From: Ignavibacteria bacterium
GTDB lineage: Bacteria > Bacteroidota > Ignavibacteria > Kapaibacteriales > UBA4661
DNA: 64,000 bases
NCBI GenBank assembly: GCA_014654705.1
Contig: JACVZY010000051.1
Location: 62,001-126,000, forward strand
Direction of reading: 5' to 3'
Part shown: positions 55,795-64,000 of the stretch, one piece after another
Position numbering within the stretch: position 1 is the stretch's first letter
Layout of the letters: each line of letters begins with the position of its first letter
The notes under the pieces: generated by a model
What the model was told of the DNA's origin: nothing
What the model saw: the letters and a program-made list of their open reading frames with translations, nothing else
Database searches by the model: none
Translations under genes and position numbers: made by a program

Positions 55795-55800
55795 ATATGT

Positions 55801-57033
55801 TTACTCTGGAAAGGAAATTTTACCCATAGAAACGGTTGGAACGCCTTGTCTATCACCAAAGCCGGTGCGTCCACCGCAAAGCGTTTCATTTGCCAAAACT
55901 GCAAACAGAACGGCTTCTTTTGCATCGCCCGCAATACCGAGGTCGTCGGTCGTACCGAACCTGACTGCACCGGGCAGAAGTTCTTGGAGTGCCGCCACAA
56001 GTGCGGGATTATGGGCGCCGCCGCCGCTCAAATAGACGCTGAAAGACTCTTGAGAATCAAATGTTTGAGTGATGGCATCGGCAACAGTTTCCGCACTAAA
56101 GCGTACAAGTGTTGCCATTACGTCCTCGGCTGGCATGGCGCTCAGGAAAACGCGGTGGTCGGCGGCAACACCGTCTAAATATGCCATATTGAACAATTCA
56201 GGACCGGTCGTCTTTGGAAAAGGCGCGTCGAAAAAGGGATGATTCTTGAGTGCTTTCAAAAGCCGCTCGCTGAAGCGCCCCGCAAGCGCGATGGAACCGT
56301 TTGTGTCGAACGCCTTGCCGTACATACGCCGTGCGTAGGCATCTAGCATGGTATTTCCGGGTCCTGTGTCGGTCGTGAAAATTGCTCCTGCGTCCTGCGT
56401 TTTGGGCAGATAGGTGAAGTTTGCTATACCGCCTAAATTCAGCATGATGCGGTTTTCGGTGCTCGTGGAAAACATGAAATAATCTCCATACACAGCCAGT
56501 GGTGCGCCTTCGCCACCAAGAGCAATATGCTTTTGGCGAAAATCACTGAGCGTGATAATGCCCGATGCGACGGCAACATGGTCTCCATCACCAATTTGTA
56601 GTGTAGCGTTTGGGAAGCCTTCTTCGGGGAAATCATACTTTTTATGGAGTGATTTCGGGGCGTGCATGACCGTTTGTCCGTGCGAAGCTACTGCATCCAC
56701 CTCGTCGGGGTCAATGCCCCAGGAGCGGAGAGCATCGGCGACCATTTGCCCATGCAAACGACCTATCCAAGCGTTCAGAAGCGTAAGGTGCTGAAAGTCC
56801 ACCTGCTCTTTGGCAAAGACACTGCGAATCGCATTCTTCACCTCATCGGAATATGCAACCGTTGTGAAACGCTCCACAACGACCTTCGTATCGCTGCCGG
56901 AACCGGAAATGCGGCAAAGAGCGATGTCCAATCCGTCCAACGACGTACCGCTCATAAGACCAATAATACGGCGCTCCGACTTTTGAGCGCTTGCCAGCAA
57001 CGATTCGAGATTCGTACTGAGAAGTGATTTCAT
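55801..57033 (-). CDS. anmK: Anhydro-N-acetylmuramic acid kinase
   Basis: Phosphorylates and opens anhydro-MurNAc released in peptidoglycan turnover, feeding recycling. The N-terminal GLMSGTSLDGLDIALC is the family hallmark. Other landmarks are SHGQTV, DTGPGN and YLSGGGAHNP. Full length at 410 residues. It starts the segment that continues into the OmpA-like gene six bases later, linking wall recycling with a wall-bound outer-membrane protein. Confidence 0.94.
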   Translation of the reverse strand: MKSLLSTNLESLLASAQKSERRIIGLMSGTSLDGLDIALCRISGSGSDTKVVVERFTTVAYSDEVKNAIRSVFAKEQVDFQHLTLLNAWIGRLHGQMVADALRSWGIDPDEVDAVASHGQTVMHAPKSLHKKYDFPEEGFPNATLQIGDGDHVAVASGIITLSDFRQKHIALGGEGAPLAVYGDYFMFSTSTENRIMLNLGGIANFTYLPKTQDAGAIFTTDTGPGNTMLDAYARRMYGKAFDTNGSIALAGRFSERLLKALKNHPFFDAPFPKTTGPELFNMAYLDGVAADHRVFLSAMPAEDVMATLVRFSAETVADAITQTFDSQESFSVYLSGGGAHNPALVAALQELLPGAVRFGTTDDLGIAGDAKEAVLFAVLANETLCGGRTGFGDRQGVPTVSMGKISFPE

Positions 57034-57081
57034 ATCGCCCCGTGCTTTGTGTCGAAAAATTTGTGTCAGAAAGAAGGTGAT

Positions 57082-57492
57082 TTATTCGTATTTCCGCCAT
57101 GCGCCGAGCATTGCGCCGCAAAGAACGGCATCAACAAAGACATTTCCTGCATTGATGAAACTCAACTCAATCGAACGCAATGAGAAGAGATCAATTTGCG
57201 CAATCGGGAAAAATGTAAAGCCCAGCCAGAGGAGAGCTGCAAAAGCAACACCATGCAATGCGTTGTCAATGTTCAATTTGGTAAAGAGCCAAGCCGTTGC
57301 GTAGCAGGAAATAACTGCTCCCACAAACGAGACGGCATAGGGAAACATGGGCTGATTATTAAAATCCGAAGCCTGTTTTGCAATGAGTTGCATCCAGCGA
57401 TTACCGAAAATACCGTACCAGCCAGCACCAATTCCTTGTTGCAAAACGGCGACGAGCCATACGGCAATGTGGTTGATTTTGAGTGCTTTCAT
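57082..57492 (-). CDS. DUF1761 membrane protein
   Basis: 136-residue protein with four hydrophobic segments (about 8-28, 50-70, 78-98 and 110-132). It matches DUF1761: INHIAVWLVAVLQQGIGAGWYGIFG near the N-terminus and LLWLGFTFFPIAQIDLF in the middle. Function is unknown. It lies 49 bases upstream of anmK on the same strand and downstream of another small membrane gene. Confidence 0.82.
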   Translation of the reverse strand: MKALKINHIAVWLVAVLQQGIGAGWYGIFGNRWMQLIAKQASDFNNQPMFPYAVSFVGAVISCYATAWLFTKLNIDNALHGVAFAALLWLGFTFFPIAQIDLFSLRSIELSFINAGNVFVDAVLCGAMLGAWRKYE

Positions 57493-57550
57493 CTGTTTTT
57501 CCCTTTACGATTGTAGGTGTAAAAATGTATTTCACTTCACTGACGAACTA

Positions 57551-57949
57551 CTACATTTGTCGAGAAAGAGTCCAGCCTACAAAGACAGCCGGAACAAAAA
57601 CCACAATGCCTATGATAACAAACCACGTCGGATGCGGCAAGAGATAGAAATTGACGATGGCAGAAGCCGTAAGTAACGCACCAAGAATAGCAGGAAGGAT
57701 AGTTCCCTCGTGTTTGGAAATTCTATGACAAATGAATCCTGCTTCCAGCGAACCAAGCAACCATCCAGCAATAACAATGATGTATGCACCGAGCGGACGG
57801 CTTTCCATGAACAGTTTCATAGCTGCTTTGTCCTCAAAATTCAATCCTGTGGGCGGAGGATAGACAACGCTTCCAAGCTGCTCTACAATCAGAAATGTTG
57901 CCATTGCGGCAATAAGCCCTGCAAAAACGGCAAGAATACGACGGACCAT
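57551..57949 (-). CDS. Small four-helix membrane protein
   Basis: 132-residue membrane protein, not recognised. Four hydrophobic segments (about 5-25, 53-72, 84-104 and 108-128) and a short polar stretch with YPPPTGLNF between helix 1 and 2. It precedes the DUF1761 gene (58-base gap) and follows the amylase gene on the same strand. The two small membrane proteins could act together, but there is no direct evidence. Confidence 0.65.
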   Translation of the reverse strand: MVRRILAVFAGLIAAMATFLIVEQLGSVVYPPPTGLNFEDKAAMKLFMESRPLGAYIIVIAGWLLGSLEAGFICHRISKHEGTILPAILGALLTASAIVNFYLLPHPTWFVIIGIVVFVPAVFVGWTLSRQM

Positions 57950-58010
57950 GCAATTTTTCTCCTAAAAAACGAGGTGGAACGGGTGATGAGTTCAACGACT
58001 ATTGTTGCTC

Positions 58011-59351
58011 TTACGCTTCTTCGGGGATATACACCGCATAGCCACGCGGTGGTGCCCAGAACTCTCCGCGACCGCTGCCGTCAGTCACTTGCACTTTCGG
58101 TGCGCCGTCGATATTTTCTGTCCAAGCTATCGGCTTGAAGGTTGTATTGCGCCAGCGTGTCTGGACGCGAGCACCGTTCCAACCTTCTTCCGTGGGTTTA
58201 CTATTCAGCACATAGAGCAGCCCTTTGCGTGTGTCCCAGCCGTTTCGCTGCATGATATAGAGCGTATTGTCGAGATAGATGACCGAACTCATGCCGCCTG
58301 CGTGGTCTTGATGTGCTTGGACGAGCGCTGCAATGCCGTTTGGTGTGCCTTCTTTTGCGAGATTCCACGTGAAATAATCCTGCCAAAACACACACGGATA
58401 GCCTTCGTGAGTAAGGATGAAGGAATACGCCATGAGTTTGTCGTTGACAATCGGGTGCTCACGGACAATGTCGTGATTTTCGACAAATGTTACGGCATCG
58501 TCTGCACGGCTTGTGAGGAGCGTTCCCGGATGGGGCAAATTGCGTAGCGACCAGCCGGGCGTGTCGCACATATCCTTCAAGCGCCCGCGCAAGGGGAAAT
58601 CGAACGCTCGGACGGGATTGTCCGATGTAGCATTGACGCGGTTCAGCCAATCATCAATGACCGTTTTGCTGTCCCAGCACTCGCCTACACCAAAGGGCTT
58701 GTAGGGTTCTCCGTTTTTCATGTAGCGCATCCCTTGAATAGCATCAATAAGCCATACACCAAAACCTTTCACAAAATCATACCGAAAGCCGTCAAAACCG
58801 ATATCCTCAATGAGGAAACGTGAAAATTTCAGAATTTCCCCATAGACGTAGGGGTTGTAATGGCACAAATCCGGCATTCCTCCAAAGGGGTCTTCATCGT
58901 GAGTACGGAACGTGGAAGGATGGAAAGCCTCCCAATCACGCGGGAACTTACCGCTTTGCGGAGTGAACTTTGTCCAGCTTTTTTGTCCTGTGATAGGATT
59001 TATTTCTTCAGCATCAGCACCATTGTTGTGATTAAGCACAAGGTCGGCATAAACCTGCATATCATTGTCGTGTGCTGTTTTAATGAGCGCTTCCAATTCT
59101 TTTCTTGTGCCGAACCATGTTGGAATCGTACCTTTTTGGTCGTAATCGCCCAAATCGTAGTAATCGTAGGGGTCGTAGCCCATAGAGTGCCCGCCTACAT
59201 TACCTGCCTTACTGACCGGTGGCAGCCATAGTGCCGTGAATCCAAGTTTGCGAAGTGATGGAATCGTCTCGTTGACAAAATTCCACCATTGATGTTCTTT
59301 GTTCTCAAGTTTTGGGCAATCCCAGTAAAAGGCTTGCATCATTGCGCCCAT
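58011..59351 (-). CDS. Cytoplasmic alpha-amylase (GH13)
   Basis: 446-residue GH13 alpha-glucan hydrolase. Nucleophile D192 in GFRYDF, acid/base E224 in GVGECW and third carboxylate D294 in FVENHD are present, with the upstream DLVLNH region I. No signal peptide is visible, so it acts inside the cell. It may trim glycogen-type polymers also cut by the phosphorylase at 5927. It is the first gene of the minus-strand set that includes the small membrane proteins. Confidence 0.92.
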   Translation of the reverse strand: MGAMMQAFYWDCPKLENKEHQWWNFVNETIPSLRKLGFTALWLPPVSKAGNVGGHSMGYDPYDYYDLGDYDQKGTIPTWFGTRKELEALIKTAHDNDMQVYADLVLNHNNGADAEEINPITGQKSWTKFTPQSGKFPRDWEAFHPSTFRTHDEDPFGGMPDLCHYNPYVYGEILKFSRFLIEDIGFDGFRYDFVKGFGVWLIDAIQGMRYMKNGEPYKPFGVGECWDSKTVIDDWLNRVNATSDNPVRAFDFPLRGRLKDMCDTPGWSLRNLPHPGTLLTSRADDAVTFVENHDIVREHPIVNDKLMAYSFILTHEGYPCVFWQDYFTWNLAKEGTPNGIAALVQAHQDHAGGMSSVIYLDNTLYIMQRNGWDTRKGLLYVLNSKPTEEGWNGARVQTRWRNTTFKPIAWTENIDGAPKVQVTDGSGRGEFWAPPRGYAVYIPEEA

Positions 59352-59723
59352 AATTGTCTCTCCTCAGGAAATAATCATAAAAATAAGTATCGTTGTATTG
59401 ACTGCCCCCTTCGGCTTGCCGCACCACTGGCTGCGAAACACACGGGACAGTATTGTGAGCCAGCGCACACAAAACACCACTGGCAAAAGTACGCAGGCTT
59501 TGGCAGAAAACCAACGTTCTTTGAAGGAGATTGTACATTTTCACAAAATGAGAAACTTCTTCACAAATCGTGTTTGCAGAATTACCTTAAATTCTCTATT
59601 TTCAACATTCTGTATGCTCTCTAATCTCTCATAATGAGCTACTCACAATTTGCGATTCATTAGAACACAATTGTCACAGTGCTAGTTTTTTCTGTGTTGC
59701 GGGTGTTTTATATCAATTTTGCT
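59352..59723. other. 372-base divergent gap between amylase and T9SS cargo genes
   Basis: This region must hold the promoters of the alpha-amylase (minus) and the propeller protein (plus). I saw no convincing promoter boxes, terminator, RNA gene or repeat. Short frames that enter it are not supported. The part nearest the propeller gene is AT-rich. Confidence 0.6.
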
Positions 59724-62072
59724 ATGAACCTTCGAGTCCTCTCTCTTGGTAGAATGGTTACACAAACAATCCTTCTTGTTCTTTGCTGTTGCACTGTGAT
59801 AAGTGCTCTGTCTTTATCCGCCCAAACGCAGACCTATCGGCTGATTGAAACAATAAAAATCGGACAAAAACTTGGACAGCGCTTTCAACCTACCCTTCAG
59901 CCTTGCGCGATTGGCATTGATGAACAGCAACACCGCGCATATTTGGCTTCTGCGATTTCCCCGAATTTCCCGATACTGGATATTGATAGTGCCAAACAAG
60001 TTGGTGTCCTTTCTGCTCCTTTTACGCCCAATGGCGAGCGTCTCAGCATTCTTGTTAATCCCACCAACAGTCTGCTTTATTTCTATTCTACCGAAACACC
60101 GCATGATTCCCTGAAAACTATTTACGCCGTCAATCCCGCACAAAACCTCGTGGTCGCAACGTGTTCTTATTCGGCTGTAATTCGCGATATTGCCTTGCAT
60201 CACAGGCAGAATCGTTTGTACGTTGCCGATGGCTCGGTTCTTCGAGTGCTGGATGGAGCGACGCTTGAGCAGAAGGATACGCTCGTGATGCCCTTTGTAA
60301 TTGGCTGCATAGCTCTCGATTCCCTGCATGACCGCCTCTATGCTGTTGCCAAAGAGCCTACTGCAGGGCAAGGACGCTTCACCATCCACACTCTCACAAG
60401 TCCGCATTCGCTTGTGAAAACGTTGACGTTTCCCAATACGGCTCCGGTCCTGCGCGCTTTTGTTGACACAAACTGGAATCGTTTTTTGCTGGCAACGCCC
60501 ACACAAGTACGAATTTTCCAACTCGGAAGCAATATACCCGTGAAAACTGTTCCTCTCAATGGCACATACTCCCAATTTATCTATGCGCCGTCCAATGAAC
60601 GCTTTTATGCCATGAATGATAATGGATATGCGGCAAATGGCGAGCGCGGGCAATTCGGGAAGCTGCTTTCTCTTGGGTTTATTGACGAGACGCGAGATTC
60701 GGTACGCCTTGGTCTCAAGCCTTCCGGGCTGGCATTGGATGAGACTCGCGCACGTTTGGCGGTTGTTGCTGAGCAGCAAGCAACGGTCTTTTGGTACGAT
60801 ATGAATACGCTCAAGTCGGATATGACAACTGAACTGGCGTTCCACTTCGACGACCTCGCGCTTGCGCCCGATGGGCTGACAATGTATCTGGCAAATCATC
60901 TCGGTAAAAGTCAACGTCTTTGGCTATACAGTTTTATTGGACAAGAGTTAAACGACGTGCCTACTGGAACATGGACGACGACCTTTGCCACCGACTCGGC
61001 ACGCGGGCGCATTTTTGCTTTGGCACACCAAGAAAATGCCGTTTACATTCTTTCGACTTTTACCAATACTGCCGTCGGCAAAACGCCAATTTTTGGATTT
61101 AAGGAACAACGTAGTGAAGCGCTTTCGACGATGTGTTTCGACCGTGCGAAGCAAAAAATGTACGTTGCTATGCCGGAACATAAAAGTATTGCCGTTCTCG
61201 ACCTCGCAACATCGGCTACGGAGAAGTCGCTGAAGATTTGGGGCTACAACTTTAGTGATACAGAACGTGGTTTAGGAAAAATTCAAATGGTGTTTGCTCC
61301 CAGCGTCAACAAACTCTATGTGCTACGCACAAACCAAAAGCGCCTCAATATCTACAATCTCAATACGTTTATTCTCACCGATTCCCTCAATCTTGCCAAT
61401 CATTGGACTCCCACCATGAGTCTGTGGTCGGAAAATCTTCTCACATTTGATGCCGTTGAGAAACGGGTTTTCGTTGGAGGTGTGGGGATTGATTGCAACA
61501 CGAATAAAGTGAGTGGTAAGGTATTGAGCGGCGCGGCGCGTTTTTTAGGATACAACAGTAAAGAAACCATCCTTTATTCGATTGCCCAATCCGGCACGGC
61601 ACTTATTGTACAGGAACATGACCCGCAAACCCTTGCTGTGACTGCATCGCGACCGCTCTATAATACTTCGGAAGCCATCTCGCCGCTTGTTTATCTGGAT
61701 TCACGGCGTAACCAATTGCATCTGCTTGACCGTTTGGAAGGCGTCTTGCATCGCTATGATGTGAAAAATCTTGTTGGTGCTGCTATTGCAAAAACGGACG
61801 GTGAAGGTGATGTAACGCTTTCGGTTTTCCCCAATCCTGTCAACAGCCAAGCAACAGTGCGCTTTGGCGTGAAGCGCAGAGAGAAAGTGCGTCTTGCGGT
61901 GTATGATAGCGTTGGGCGCGAGGTTAGCGTTTTGACCGAACAGGAGTACGAACCCGGTACACATACTATTACGCTCAAAATCGAAAGTACGTCTTTTACG
62001 ACGCAAAATTATACTCTTCGATTGAAATCAGCTACGATGTCGTACACTAAAGTGTTTCAAGTACAAAAATAG
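59724..62072 (+). CDS. Exported beta-propeller protein with T9SS type A sorting domain
   Basis: 782-residue secreted protein from ATG 59724. A signal peptide (about 5-35) is followed by about 650 residues with repeating YVTN-like blade motifs (for example LDGATLEQKDTLV, AVLDLATSATEKSL). The last 75 or so residues, starting SVFPNPVNSQATV and ending in SYTKVFQVQK, form a type A C-terminal sorting domain. This sends the protein through type IX secretion to the cell surface. No T9SS machinery is in the window. The adhesion, binding or enzyme partner is unknown. Confidence 0.88.
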   Translation: MNLRVLSLGRMVTQTILLVLCCCTVISALSLSAQTQTYRLIETIKIGQKLGQRFQPTLQPCAIGIDEQQHRAYLASAISPNFPILDIDSAKQVGVLSAPFTPNGERLSILVNPTNSLLYFYSTETPHDSLKTIYAVNPAQNLVVATCSYSAVIRDIALHHRQNRLYVADGSVLRVLDGATLEQKDTLVMPFVIGCIALDSLHDRLYAVAKEPTAGQGRFTIHTLTSPHSLVKTLTFPNTAPVLRAFVDTNWNRFLLATPTQVRIFQLGSNIPVKTVPLNGTYSQFIYAPSNERFYAMNDNGYAANGERGQFGKLLSLGFIDETRDSVRLGLKPSGLALDETRARLAVVAEQQATVFWYDMNTLKSDMTTELAFHFDDLALAPDGLTMYLANHLGKSQRLWLYSFIGQELNDVPTGTWTTTFATDSARGRIFALAHQENAVYILSTFTNTAVGKTPIFGFKEQRSEALSTMCFDRAKQKMYVAMPEHKSIAVLDLATSATEKSLKIWGYNFSDTERGLGKIQMVFAPSVNKLYVLRTNQKRLNIYNLNTFILTDSLNLANHWTPTMSLWSENLLTFDAVEKRVFVGGVGIDCNTNKVSGKVLSGAARFLGYNSKETILYSIAQSGTALIVQEHDPQTLAVTASRPLYNTSEAISPLVYLDSRRNQLHLLDRLEGVLHRYDVKNLVGAAIAKTDGEGDVTLSVFPNPVNSQATVRFGVKRREKVRLAVYDSVGREVSVLTEQEYEPGTHTITLKIESTSFTTQNYTLRLKSATMSYTKVFQVQK

Positions 62073-62086
62073 TACGACGTGTTCAT

Positions 62087-62389
62087 CTAGTCCAGTAATG
62101 GTGGTTCAATCGTTTCCCAATCGTCCTCGTCGTGAAGATTCACAAACGATACGCCACATTGCTTATTGAATAAGCGGTAAAGGTCGCTGACAAGCTCCTC
62201 AAATGTAGCATCTTCCGCACCACAAGTTTTTCGCCCAAAACCGATATACACTGTCAGGGAATTACCTTCTTCATTATTCCGCAAGATAATATCGTCGCCT
62301 TCACGTGCAACTTGTGCCATTCGTTCGACAATGACACGGCACTTCTGCTCAAGGGTGAGTGCTGGTTTGGAGCGTTGTTGAGTGCTCAT
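62087..62389 (-). CDS. Small hypothetical protein (100 aa)
   Basis: Acidic 100-residue soluble protein, family not recognised. It begins with a helical N-terminal segment and ends with a conserved-looking acidic tail DEDDWETIEPPLL. It faces the propeller gene, convergent with a 14-base gap. cmk ends 172 bases upstream of its start on the same strand. Reading frame and composition make it likely real. Confidence 0.65.
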   Translation of the reverse strand: MSTQQRSKPALTLEQKCRVIVERMAQVAREGDDIILRNNEEGNSLTVYIGFGRKTCGAEDATFEELVSDLYRLFNKQCGVSFVNLHDEDDWETIEPPLLD

Positions 62390-62561
62390 AGTATTTCGTC
62401 AAAAATGAAGTCGGCGGTGGTGAAACGTGCAATAGCAAAGCTCAAACGTAGGAAGTACATAGTTTATCAAAGAGATACAGTCGTCAAAGGTGGAGTACAT
62501 CATACGATAAAATCGCACGATAAATATACAATTTTTTGTGGTTTCACCGCAACTCGTTTTT

Positions 62562-63287
62562 CTAGCTGTTTTTGTCTATGCGCTCGCGGGCAAGTATCAA
62601 AATACGCTCGGTTTGCTCATCAATACTCAATTGCGAGGTGTCAATTTCTATTGCATCGAAGGCTTTGCGGAGCGGACTGACAAGGCGCTCAGTATCTTGC
62701 TTATCGCGTTCGCCGATTTGGTGACACATTTCTTCTAGCGTCATTCTTTCGTCATCCGGTTTACTGCTGTCTGTGCCCGCAAGTTCTGCCAAACGCCGTT
62801 TTGCCCGTTCCTCCAGTGAGGCAATTAAAAACACTTTTAATTCAGCTTCGGGAAAAACTACTGTGCCGATGTCGCGTCCATCCATGACGACACCACCATT
62901 TTGACCCATTTCGCGCTGACGCTTCGTCATTGCTTCGCGCACCGAAGGGAGTGCGCTGACGGCACTGACCATCTTCGTTACCTCCGGCGAGCGAATTTCG
63001 TTGGTTACGTCCTCGCGCCCCAGAATCGTGCGCTGTCCATCCGGCGAAACCGTTAATTCTAGGCGATATTCCTGTACAATCGGTGCCAAATCTGAGTTTG
63101 TCAGCGAACGCTCTTCTCTGAGCGCAGCGAGCGTAATAGCGCGATACATCGCTCCGGTGTCAATGTAGATATAACCAAGCGCTTCGGCTACGCGGCGTGC
63201 TGTGGTGCTTTTGCCCGACCCCGCCGGACCGTCGAGAGCAATGATAATACCTTTTGAGGGTGGAGTATGCAATGGTGCCGTCTTCAT
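62562..63287 (-). CDS. cmk: Cytidylate kinase
   Basis: Phosphorylates CMP and dCMP to the diphosphates with ATP. P-loop GPAGSGKST lies near residues 18-26 and DGRDIGTVVFP in the second half. The Met at 63287 is chosen, giving 241 residues. The longer frame to 63434 overlaps the neighbouring HAD gene. It complements pyrG in pyrimidine metabolism but is not linked to it. The 172-base gap to the next minus-strand gene shows nothing recognisable. Confidence 0.93.
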   Translation of the reverse strand: MKTAPLHTPPSKGIIIALDGPAGSGKSTTARRVAEALGYIYIDTGAMYRAITLAALREERSLTNSDLAPIVQEYRLELTVSPDGQRTILGREDVTNEIRSPEVTKMVSAVSALPSVREAMTKRQREMGQNGGVVMDGRDIGTVVFPEAELKVFLIASLEERAKRRLAELAGTDSSKPDDERMTLEEMCHQIGERDKQDTERLVSPLRKAFDAIEIDTSQLSIDEQTERILILARERIDKNS

Positions 63288-63324
63288 AAAATAGTACAAA
63301 ACAAGTGATGGCGAAGAATGTATC

Positions 63325-64000
63325 TCAAAAATTCGTCGCAATATCCGTAATTGCCCGCACATCCGCAAAATTTTCCACGACGTATTCCGCCCCTGCCGAG
63401 CGTAGTGTTTCCATGCTGACCGTTCCCGTCGCAACGGCTAGAGTCTTGATTCCATTTGCTTTGGCGCAATGAATATCGTTCAGTGTGTCGCCGATAATGA
63501 GCGTGTTTTCGGGGGAAAACTTTTTTCCACTATTGGTAAAATGGTTGTAATGCTTGTTTGCTCTGTGAAGTGCAATCGGCGGCAACATTGCTCGGTCAAT
63601 ATGGTCTGAACCAAAAGCACCAATGGGAAAATGTCCATCCAGCCCGTGCGGACGCAGCTTGAGATATGCTGTTGTTTCTAGATTCCCTGTGAGCAGCGCC
63701 AGTGCAACGTCTTCCCGTGCCGCCAGCGTCTCGACGAGCACACGCACTCCTTCCAGGAGCCGCATAGTTTCTGGATTGGACAGTGGTTCGGTGTGTGCGG
63801 TCAGCGTCACTTGTATTTTTTCTCTCTGCTCTTCTACAATTGTTGTCGGCAAACTCAGTGCTTGTGCTACTTCTGTCATAATTTGATAGTCCGTCTTGCC
63901 GCCCAACTGGAACTCAAAATCCGGCGGCAGCACAATAGAAAATATCTCCTCAACGACGCGCCGAAGCATGGCGCGAGAAGCTGTACGTTCCACAGAAACA
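63325..64000 (-). CDS. HAD-superfamily hydrolase, 5' end outside the window
   Basis: Partial HAD phosphatase. The visible part has motif II (LLTGNLE), the motif III lysine region and motif IV (LIIGDTLNDI). Its N-terminus, with the DxDGT motif, lies beyond base 64000. The visible frame continues in-register to the window edge. Phosphoglycolate-phosphatase-like enzymes share this layout. It lies 37 bases upstream of cmk on the same strand. Confidence 0.85.
   Translation of the reverse strand, partial: VSVERTASRAMLRRVVEEIFSIVLPPDFEFQLGGKTDYQIMTEVAQALSLPTTIVEEQREKIQVTLTAHTEPLSNPETMRLLEGVRVLVETLAAREDVALALLTGNLETTAYLKLRPHGLDGHFPIGAFGSDHIDRAMLPPIALHRANKHYNHFTNSGKKFSPENTLIIGDTLNDIHCAKANGIKTLAVATGTVSMETLRSAGAEYVVENFADVRAITDIATNF

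Noticed and set aside
59814-60914. A 366-residue minus-strand frame opposite the T9SS propeller gene
   Set aside because: The plus-strand frame has a signal peptide, repeats and a sorting domain. The minus frame is its antisense shadow.

Overview
The window is a typical chromosomal segment from a Gram-negative bacterium, most likely of the Bacteroidota/Chlorobiota (FCB) group and possibly a Kapabacteria- or Chlorobi-like lineage. Supporting features are a beta-propeller protein with a type IX secretion C-terminal sorting domain, a DUF3667 membrane protein, a Bacteroidota-style membrane-anchored coiled-coil protein, an OmpP1/FadL porin, OmpA and SPOR proteins, a DUF1501 Tat protein and lipoproteins with relaxed lipoboxes. 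The genus assignment is inference. I saw no tRNA, rRNA, CRISPR array, prophage or insertion sequence.

Layout. 1-3430: end of an outer-membrane-type gene, rlmN, an orphan sigma-54 response regulator with an in-frame pentapeptide repeat, and a small ORF with a strong ribosome-binding site. 3547-11953: DUF3667 protein, coiled-coil protein, glycogen phosphorylase, mtaB, asd and two tandem stand-alone cyclic-nucleotide-binding-domain proteins. 12096-20517: a SUF iron-sulfur assembly cluster (rrf2 regulator, sufA, sufB, sufC, sufD, sufS). It is interleaved with a DUF4177 gene, a frameshifted second DUF4177 gene, a DUF29 gene, a membrane PH-like gene and an outer-membrane-type gene. A perfect 8-3-8 palindrome lies just upstream of rrf2. 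20612-30680: cyanophycinase-like protein, truA, a CDGSH-type Fe-S protein, two hydrolases, a lipoprotein, an FHS-family sugar transporter, an acyl-CoA synthetase, a PrsW-type protease and a NuiA-like nuclease inhibitor. 30767-39745: FKBP isomerase, pyrG, two oxidoreductases, a PAP2 phosphatase, nadD, plsY, gpsA and a hydrolase. 39843-50829: envelope genes (SGNH esterase, FadL porin, BNR/sortilin-like protein, LolA-like and SPOR proteins) with an ABC ATPase, sixA and a free methionine sulfoxide reductase. 50919-64000: a haem-motif lipoprotein, HAD phosphatases, DUF1501, OmpA, anmK, two small membrane proteins, a cytoplasmic alpha-amylase, the T9SS cargo protein and cmk.

How they work together. 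The SUF genes form one assembly line: SufS releases sulfur, SufBCD is the scaffold, SufA is a carrier and an Fe-S-type Rrf2 protein probably senses cluster status. Glycogen phosphorylase and the signal-less alpha-amylase suggest an intracellular alpha-glucan store. plsY and gpsA act consecutively in phospholipid synthesis. anmK, OmpA and SPOR proteins serve the cell wall and envelope.

I found no clearly new defence or biosynthetic system. The items most worth checking are the unusual content of the SUF cluster (frameshifted DUF4177, DUF29, PH-like membrane gene, palindrome), the pentapeptide expansion and GAFSGA variant in the sigma-54 activator, the orphan nuclease inhibitor and the small ORF with a strong Shine-Dalgarno.
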